64,000 nucleotides of DNA from Cycas panzhihuaensis (Eukaryota > Cycadophyta): contig CM041465.1 of assembly GCA_023213395.1 (NCBI GenBank), positions 77,507,741 to 77,571,740 on the forward strand. Direction: 5' to 3'. Position numbers and translations under genes: made by a program. This document shows positions 56,303 through 64,000 of the stretch, in pieces. Numbering within the stretch: the first letter of the stretch is position 1; every line of letters begins with the position of its first letter. The notes below the pieces were generated by a model, which was not told the origin of the DNA, did not search any database, and worked only from the letters and a program-made list of their open reading frames with translations.

Positions 56303-56626
56303 GTGACCATTAGAATATATGACTATGGGACCTAAATGTTAGTGTTATTACTTAACATTTGTGTGGAGGCTATTTATCCTTGCTAATGGAATTTTAAGTG
56401 GGAGGCCTCCCTTGTCTATATAAGGCCTCATAAAAGGTTAGGGTGTATCTTTTTACATACTTATTATATATGGGCAAACTATAGTTTCATATTTGGTGAT
56501 CTTTTTCTATAATATGAGTTATTTGGTCGATAATAAAGTACTATTTTCTTATATTTCTCCCTTCTAACTATTTTCAATCTATTTCATGGTGCATTTTGTG
56601 GTAGAAAAAGGAACGAGGCTATTTCA
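56303..56626 (+). repeat. 3' LTR of element E
   Basis: Start judged from similarity with 50054 (the cgtgaccatta region). It ends gaggctatttca. The right part aligns clearly with the 5' copy. Confidence 0.55.
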
Positions 56627-57630
56627 GGGTCCTCTATCTTTTATTTTTTGTATTTACTTATGTTATTTAAGCTTTCTTCCTAGTCAAGGTTATTATCAAG
56701 CACTAGTTGAATACACAAGCCTCTTATGTTTCTTGGGTTGGCTCTATTATCATCATTCCACCTTCATTTTTAATAATTAGGGCTATGAACAACCCACTTC
56801 CCTTTAATGTATTAGTAGATCTTTCCATAATCTCATTTATTAACATGCCTCTTTTTTTACTTGTCATAATTTAGTTTCACTAGCATATTATATCATTCTC
56901 TATCAACTTGATTATAGGATTCCTTAGCTCTAAGGATTCTTAATCACTATTAGAAGGTCCCTTAACTATCCTAGTTTACCTAAAAACTACCATTGTATTG
57001 GCCCATATGATCTTTATTAATCTAGACATGTTCTCTCTTCCCTTGACAAAAGTTTTCTTTTTTAATCAAGAATTTTAGCAATAACACCAGCATTTATTGA
57101 AGATCAATGATATAGTGCTACCAATACAAAGATAGTGAATGAATAAACAAGTAATGCATCTAGGATCTTTCATAAGATCGCATATGCCAACATTTATATT
57201 GATAATAAAATAGGACTATTTCATATTAAAAATAAAGGTTACATAATTACAAACCATAGGGGAGCCCTTTATGGGTGTAGCATAAAAAATCTACTAAAAA
57301 GCTATATATAATCACCTTTATATTCTATTTTATAGTTTTCTAATTTATTATAGTTACATTAAATATTGTATTGGTTTTCTATTATAACTTATACTAATAC
57401 TTTTAGAATAATCCTTTATGCATATATAATTTTTCTTAACATGAAATTTGAGCTAATACTACAAATTAATCTTGTGAATGGTGTATTGTTAATGTTACCT
57501 ATTTATTTTAATCAATTTTCTATTATTGAGATTTTTGACATGAAATGGTTATTGATAGGTTGATGTTGGGTATACAACTATATAACCATTATTGGATACT
57601 CTTTGCTAAGGCTAATTTTGTATAAGCCCA
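56627..57630. other. AT-rich DNA, unassigned
   Basis: Only short frames without recognised motifs were seen. Confidence 0.3.
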
Positions 57631-57636
57631 TGTTAA

Positions 57637-58264
57637 CATCAATGAATATAACATAATGTATGCATTTCTACTTCAACATTGACAAAGTTAGTCCATGATT
57701 CTCTTTAACATCAAGGATTGACAAAATTAATATGTGATTGCTTCAACATTGGTGGATAGGGGATGCATTTTGATAAATATTGATATGTTAACTCTTTAAC
57801 ATGTTGATAGATTTTCTTCTCTTAGCTTATAGGGTGGTTGGCTACTATTAGTTTATGTCTATCACTCTAACAATTTATATCCTAGATTGAATTCTATTAA
57901 CTTATTTCTTCAACCAAACTTTGATTGACATATATATTTAGATCAAGTTATGTCTACATTAGTATATTAATATAAAGTATACATTTCTACCACTAACATT
58001 AATAAAAGTTCTCTTCAACATTAGATATTAATAAGATTGATGCATAATTACTTCAATATTAGTTAATAAGGGATGAATTTTAATAAAGGTAGATATGTTA
58101 ACTCTTTGATATATCGATGAGTTAACTTCTCTTAACTTATGTGGTGGTTGATGACAATATATTTATATTAGTCACACTAATGACTTAGATCCTTGATTAT
58201 CTATTGAATTATTTCTTCAAACAAAATTTGATCAACTTAGATCTTCAAGGTAACTTATATCTAC
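57637..58264. repeat. Tandem duplication, units of about 321 and 307 bp
   Basis: Unit 1 57637-57957 and unit 2 57958-58264. They share gatatgttaactcttt, ttcttctcttagctta/aacttctcttaactta, ggtggttg, cttatttcttcaa-like and ttat.tctac blocks in the same order. A third unit seems to begin at 58265. No coding content was seen. Confidence 0.7.
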
Positions 58265-61230
58265 AATAGTATTTTAAAGTTTAAATTCTTAATGATATTA
58301 ATTACTAATGCTACAACAACTTGAAATTTTAAATTTAAAGGTCAAAGAAGTGGTTTCTTTTTAGGATGTTTAATGGTTGAATAAATTTCTCTTAATATTA
58401 AATGAAGAAGATGGAGCCTAGCCATATTTTTAGCCCTTTTTGAAATAATATCAACTTATTTCAAAACTTCTTTTAATCTATATTGATGCTTTTGCATCAA
58501 CTAGTTGTCTTAAGACTTTTTAAGTATGCTTCAATCACGTCCTCTTTACCTTGATGCCATCCTTACCATGTCTTCAAACCCCTCTTACCTTATTGATTTG
58601 TTGTTGTATTTTAGCACATACATACACATATGAATGTTGTAATAAAACACTCATATAAGCATACTTATATACAACATAATTTTATTAAATAATAACTAAT
58701 TACAATGTTGCTTTAATTGGTATGCTTGAGTAGATTAATTTTCTTTTTTTAATAATAATATATATTATTTACTAATGGAGGGAAGTTTACTTCTCTTACT
58801 TAATATAAAACCTAGAGTTGAGGTACATCTAAGCAAAAAAAGGTAAATCTCACACTAGAAGCAACATATCTTATGTGATGAAAGTTTATGGAATATGGTC
58901 GTTAGTTATATTAAAATATAATAAATTATATATGAATTTTAATAAGATTTTTTTTTTAGTTTATAACATACAAATTTTACTTCTATTATTTTATGAAAAA
59001 TAAATCAAATAGGATATAAAAGAAACTCTTATCTTATTTAATATTGAGGATGAGTTTTTGCTTGATAACAAACTCTTATTGAAGTACTTTTATAACTCAT
59101 TCATTCCTTCTACTTCCAAGACTATATTGCAAGAGAACTACTTGATTGTTATATAAAATCAAATTTTAAACATAAATAAAAATCAAAGTTGCCCTCACTA
59201 GTGATGAGATAATGTATGATCTATATGGATAGTCACTTAATAGATCTTCTATAGTGATAAAACAAAGAATTAAAATTAAAAGAAATTATAATAATATGAG
59301 AGTAAATTAAATAACAAGAAATGAAATGAAGAGATGGAAATTAAATCAAATAGATTGGAGTCAACTCTATAATAATACAATTTAAAACACTTTATTTAAT
59401 CATCAATAAATAATGGGTGGTGACAATATGAGGTTATTTTATTAAGATATGTATATCAAAAGTGAAGGTAATGAGGATATTTATAATGAAAATAAAGAGG
59501 ATGAAGAAAGAAAATTTTAAAACATATTATAAAGTTTGTTTTTTAGGCTAATGAAAATTGTTTACAATATTTTTTATAGATATTATGAAGTTGTCTTTAA
59601 GCATTGTGAGACTAAAGTAATGGAGGGAGGCAAAATTAGAAAAGGGACATAATTTTCTTATACAATATCTATTTTTGATCCGTAATCACTTAATTCACAT
59701 CTACTTGAGGAGATCTATACAATGGTATAGGTAGAATTAATAAATACATTTAATATTAAGTTGACTAATGTAAAATAAGATAAAATATGTAAAATCATAG
59801 AAAATTCATATTTTGATCAAAATGAATTTTTTGAAGAAGGATAAACTCTTATCAAATTAAAATGGACATTCAGAGGAGTCAAAAGAGAGTGAAATAATAG
59901 CAATAAAGAGAGATATCACAATAGAGGAGAAAGTGACTATTATAAGCATTGACTTAGTTTATTATATCCCTATAACATATAAGAGATGTTTGAGACATCA
60001 TCATTGTAAGATGTAATATGCATATATAAATTAAAAAAATATTTAATCATAATATAATATAAGATAAGTGAAAAGTAAATGTAAGTAATCAAATATAGAA
60101 TTAGGCAAATGATAATTAATTGAATACATATTTAACTATATTCAATAAGTAAGAAAATAAATCACATATAAGATTTTTAGATTTTGGGGAGGAGGCCCAA
60201 AATTAGGAAAACATATATGATTGATTGAGTTGGATCTAATACTAAATTTGGGGTAAGAATGACCTATCTATACCCTTTGTGCAACCATTTTAACTTAAAA
60301 GCTATAGCCATTATATATAATTTTGATATCTTCATAGAAAATAATAATAATAACTCAATCATTATGACATTTTTTGTATGCCTTTATGGTCACATATATA
60401 ATTCTTATTATAGCTATTAAAACTTTACAGAAATATTCTCTCTTAACTATTCACAATTTTTTAGTATGTCAACTATTTTTTAATTATTATAGTACTAAAT
60501 TATAATCATTCAAGTCATTCTTGCATTTATTTTAATCATTCCTATGTAACATTTTCATCATTTTACATTCTTGCTTTTGAAATTCTATTGTTAGATGCAT
60601 CTCTGAATCTATTCTTGATTATTCTAAGTATCCATGTGTCAATTTCCATGCATATATGACCTGTACTTTAAATTTTAGGGAAAAACTTTATTCTTAGCCA
60701 TAATTCTTAATGAAATGTTATCATAATTGATTTTGTAACTTGGTTGATACGCCATCCATGAAGAACTATTATAATGGACAATCTAATATGGCTATCTTTG
60801 TTGTTACGTTTGTAATAAGGATGTTGATTAACTTATGTAATTTAATAAAAACTCTCCTAGTCATTATCAAATTTGTCTTGGTTCATGGATTATGAATTCA
60901 TTATTATATAATTTTTGGAATTTTATCAAGAAATGTTTCGTTATATTCATTTCTTTTTAAATGATAGCAATACCATATAACATATATGAGAATCATCACT
61001 TATTTTCTTCTTCTTTGGTGATTGCCCTTATTGAAATCATGTTCTTCAAAGGATATCAATGCTTTATTTAGTTATGTATCCCATTAGAGATGAGGTGAAT
61101 TAAGGCATTGGTACATCATGGTTAGTAATGTTTTCATTTTTATGTGTCGATCTTGCCTTTGAGTCAAACTCTAACTCTCTTCAAGTCTTGAACAATGGAA
61201 TTATATGCGGTGGTCTCAAATATATAGGTG
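58265..61230. other. AT-rich DNA, unassigned
   Basis: Very AT-rich, with stops in all frames and no recognised domain. The part after about 60880 may include decayed LINE ORF1 (a possible GIGTSW and CVDLAFESN block near 61100-61160), but this is weak. Confidence 0.3.
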
Positions 61231-61232
61231 TA

Positions 61233-61336
61233 TATATCCTTATTACTTCTACTACTAATGGGATGACTATTAGGAATGTGCCATTATATCCTTATTACTT
61301 CTACTACTAATGGGATGACTATTAGGAATGTGCCAT
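61233..61336. repeat. Perfect 52-bp tandem duplication
   Basis: 61233-61284 and 61285-61336 read the same, tatatccttattactt through gaatgtgccat. No difference was seen, which is striking in such an old region. Confidence 0.9.
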
Positions 61337-61750
61337 CTTTTCTTGATGCCTTCTTTGGTGGCCCATTATATAATTATATTATGAAATAATTATCCCATTC
61401 TATCATGGAACATTATGTTATTTCCTTCTTGTTATTTTCCAAGTTTTTAAAACTTTTTTCTATTATTATTTCCTAATTGATTATGACGTCCTCTTCTAAT
61501 AGTACCTCACTAGAGTATGATATATAGGTTTCTTCTTTCTTGGGGGAAACTTCAAATGCAGGTGTATTATATCCATTATTAACTAGTATGGATTATTTTG
61601 CTTTACTATTTTTAGGTTTGTTGCATGGATTTTCTTTGGATTTACATGATGTTGGTGTGATTTCTTTTAATAAATGATTCTTATGCTTCTTATCCTATCA
61701 TATCACCCTTTAATAGTTTATCTCATCTATATTCTTACTTACCCCTTATT
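61337..61750 (+). other. AT-rich DNA upstream of the LINE
   Basis: No domain recognised. It could be the ORF1-ORF2 junction of the LINE below. Confidence 0.3.
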
Positions 61751-63660
61751 ACCTAAGGTTTAGTTAGAACTTGCCATGGTATTAGTAACCAAGGTTTATG
61801 ATAATTTGGTCATTTGATGAGACTTAAGTTCTTCTTAATATATATTTTTCATAATAAAGTGAATGTTAGCTATGAAAAGTATGCCATCTATCTCAAGTCT
61901 ACCTATTTAATTCCTAGTCATAGGATAATATCAAATTGTCATGGTTGGATCTCTTAATATTGAATTAGTGGCTAAGTTAAGATTTCATCTACCATACAAC
62001 ATTAGAATCCACAAGTAATATAATATATTCATCCATATAACTCATATACATGATTCTACATAACTTATAATTGCATTAAATTATGATTAGAATAAAGTAT
62101 AATAAAGGTCATCTTTCTTTGTGATTACTTGACTAAACTCTCATACAAAATTAGGTGTGGAAATTCCCTATTTAAACACCAAGAATGGTTATAAGGGTTT
62201 AACAATCAAGACTCAAAGAATGGCTACATTGGTGGTTAAATTAGATATGAATAAAGCTTATGGCATAGTTAAGTGGGACTATATTTTGGCCATGCTTAGA
62301 ATCAAAGGTGTTGATTAGGCCCACCTCTATTAGATCAAAGGATTGTTATCCATAATTTTTATGGCTATAAAAATAAATGACTCCATTAGTTTCTATATGT
62401 TGATTAGTAGAGGAATTCATCAAGGATATCCTTTTTCCCTATATTTGTTTATCATATCTATGGGAGAATTTTCTTCTCTCTTAAGTTGGTTATATAATAG
62501 TGTGTTGAAAGGTGTTCCCATAAACGAGGATCATTCAACTCATCAAATATTTACTAATGACATGATACTTATGGGTCAACCTTTAGTGGATGAGATTCTC
62601 ACCTAGGAGCAAGCTTTATAGATATAGTTCCTTACTTCATATTAATTAATAAATTGTGATAAATTAACTTTATACCTTTTAACACCATTCTAATGAATTT
62701 ATAGCTTCATCTTACTTCTTTTATTTAGATTTTGTTAACCTTGGAATTAACTACTATTAAATATATGGAAGTTTATCTTAGGATTCATTGTGTTAATATA
62801 TCTAATTAGTATTCTTATATCCTTAAGATAAAGGCTAAATTAGATGCATGGTTAGTCTATCAAATAGATTTATCTAGGTAAGGAAGCCTAATTTAGTCCA
62901 CTCTTATCTAGATGCCAAACTTTCTAATGTTTATCTTGGAGGCCTTGAAGGCAGTCTTATTTATACCATGATGGATGTTTTTGCATTTTCTATGGAAACC
63001 TTGGGCCAAAGAGTCCTAATTTAATTAGCCTATTGAATGAAGTGTTGTAATTATCCAGAAAGATTTAGGTAATATGGGCATTATAGATCCCTTTATCATC
63101 AGTAAGTTTTATGGTGCTAAATATTTGTGGGATCTTTAGATGCATGAAGATGCTAAATATGCATGCATTATGTATAGGAAACTATAACTCTTGGAGCACC
63201 AAAATACAACTAGTCTCCCCAATTCTTACTTCAAAAGGCTCAAATGTTTAGAATCTAATATTAAAGGCCTAGGTTCATATGTAATTTAATATCATTCTTT
63301 CCCCTAGTTTACAAGGTTACAATATAAATTTTTGGGTAGATAAATGGCTCCTTCTAGTTATACAACCTTTGGCTAAATAAGTTACTTATGATCTAATTTC
63401 TTAGTTTTATATTACTTATAATCTTACTTAGGTGTTTCATTTCCATGATTTTTAGAGTAGAAAATTGAAGGATTTTCCTTATCTATTAGTGAATGACATC
63501 GTGGTTGTAGACCCTATTATTCTCCATATACCTAAGTAGTTAGCCTTTGAGTTGCATCAAGTTATTCCTTTGGATAGATCCATGAAGTTGGAACATGAAG
63601 AAGGCCTCTATTTTTTATCTAGGGCATGGGTTTTTTAATTCAAAAGATGACTACTTTAAT
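61751..63660 (+). pseudogene. L1-type LINE ORF2 remnant (endonuclease start, RT, C-terminal part)
   Basis: At about 61760-61960 TCHGISNQG, then FGHLMRLKFFLIYIFHNK, fits the start of the L1 endonuclease (the WN.RGLGN region and the LFLSETK block). From about 62215 the RT is clear: VVKLDMNKAYGIVKWDYI, SRGIHQGYPFSLYLFI and FTNDMILMGQP, in which the usual F-A-D-D is F-T-N-D. C-terminal blocks follow (GNMGIIDPFIISKFYGAKYLW, 63070-63130, and a W.D.W-type tail). Only about 200 bp separate endonuclease start and RT instead of well over 1 kb, so the middle is deleted. The protein would nick DNA and copy LINE RNA. Stops are frequent. No poly(A) tail or target duplication was seen. Confidence 0.75.
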
Positions 63661-63674
63661 TTATTATTGAGTAA

Positions 63675-63855
63675 TGTTATCTAGACTTTATAACACTTCT
63701 CTAATGTACTTTTATAAGGGTTATGTGTCATTCCCTCTTCTCTTTGCTTGTGACAAGTGGCAAACATGCATTCAATACTATCCAAGAGTCATGTAATTTG
63801 TAATATATTTATAGAGGGTTATCCCTCATTAATGATCAATTTATTAAGAGTAACA
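63675..63855 (+). repeat. Short LTR (181 bp) of another copia-type element
   Basis: It runs from TGTTATCTAG to agagtaaca. A tatatttatag TATA-like box lies about 45 bp before the end. The end is fixed by the exact primer site at 63856. The start is the best TG match and less certain. Confidence 0.6.
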
Positions 63856-63868
63856 TGGTATCAGAGTG
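63856..63868 (+). other. Primer binding site, Met-tRNA type
   Basis: tggtatcagagtg, identical to the plant Met primer site over its first 11 bases, directly after the LTR end. Confidence 0.85.
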
Positions 63869-64000
63869 AGGTTAATTGCTCATTTATATATAGATATAAT
63901 AAAGATCCTAGAAAGAGGAGTATGATAATTTTCTGAGATAGATTAAAGGAGGTTGATTCTGATAGGGTTTTTGTTTGAAGATTGAAGGAGACTAACAATA
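63869..64000 (+). other. Start of the interior of the last element (cut by window edge)
   Basis: Purine-rich leader sequence (ggagtatgataa, aaaggaggttgattc). Too short to identify a gene. Confidence 0.45.

Larger units (their letters stand above)
50054..56626 (+). mobile_element. Chromovirus-like Ty3/gypsy element E (6.6 kb, heavily decayed)
   Basis: LTR-related sequences at 50054-50562 and about 56303-56626 share ggtgatctttttctata, the taataaa region and tggtagaaaa. A Met-like primer site follows the left one. Between them, on the plus strand, are remnants of gag zinc knuckle, protease, RT, RNase H, integrase and a chromodomain-like tail in gypsy order. No target duplication was recognised. 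Stops occur about every 15 to 30 codons, so this may be one of the oldest elements here. Confidence 0.75.

Noticed and set aside
1-64000. CRISPR arrays, bacterial operons, rRNA or phage genes
   Set aside because: No regularly spaced short repeats, no ribosome-binding-site pattern and no such gene families were seen. All recognised coding sequence is plant retrotransposon.

Overview
The window is plant nuclear DNA made almost entirely of old, decayed retrotransposons. No intact host gene, tRNA gene, rRNA gene or CRISPR array was recognised. The evidence for a plant is Ty1/copia gag-pol remnants with initiator-Met-tRNA-type primer sites, a giant Ty3/gypsy element that resembles the plant Tat clade, a chromodomain-bearing Ty3/gypsy element and an L1-type LINE. 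Every long coding region has stops and frameshifts, and paired LTRs have clearly diverged. This fits a large genome that removes DNA slowly. A gymnosperm is possible but not shown.

Layout. 1-4540: a minus-strand copia fragment (gag, leader, primer site, LTR) abuts a plus-strand copia pol fragment and its LTR start. 4546-22151: one 17.6-kb Ty3/gypsy element with ~3-kb LTRs and a 5-bp target duplication (aagat/aagac). It carries gag, protease, RT, RNase H and integrase, then an antisense intron-containing gene with a plant mobile domain (PMD), then a second RNase H near the 3' LTR. 22157-23070: the tail of a gag-only element and its LTR. 23866-49066: minus-strand copia element A (target duplication ccctt), which hosts three later insertions. 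These are copia B in its gag (28569-36089, gtatg), gag-only element D in its leader (36594-39994, agctc, opposite strand) and copia C in its leader (41487-48433, gtagt/gtaat). 50054-56626: a plus-strand chromovirus-like Ty3/gypsy remnant with another LTR inside it. 56627-61750: AT-rich DNA with tandem duplications. 61751-63660: an L1-like LINE remnant. 63675-64000: the start of another copia-type element.

How the parts relate. The target duplications give an explicit insertion order. Removing B and one target copy rejoins the gag frame of A exactly. B and C belong to one family and share leader and 3' UTR. D and the 22-kb fragment form a second pair of gag-only elements that would need polymerase from other copia elements. 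The most unusual locus is the Ty3/gypsy element. Its antisense PMD gene has an in-frame intron, its extra RNase H keeps all four acidic active-site residues, and both LTRs have telomere-repeat-like motifs next to the TATA box. All interpretations were made by eye, without alignments or database searches.
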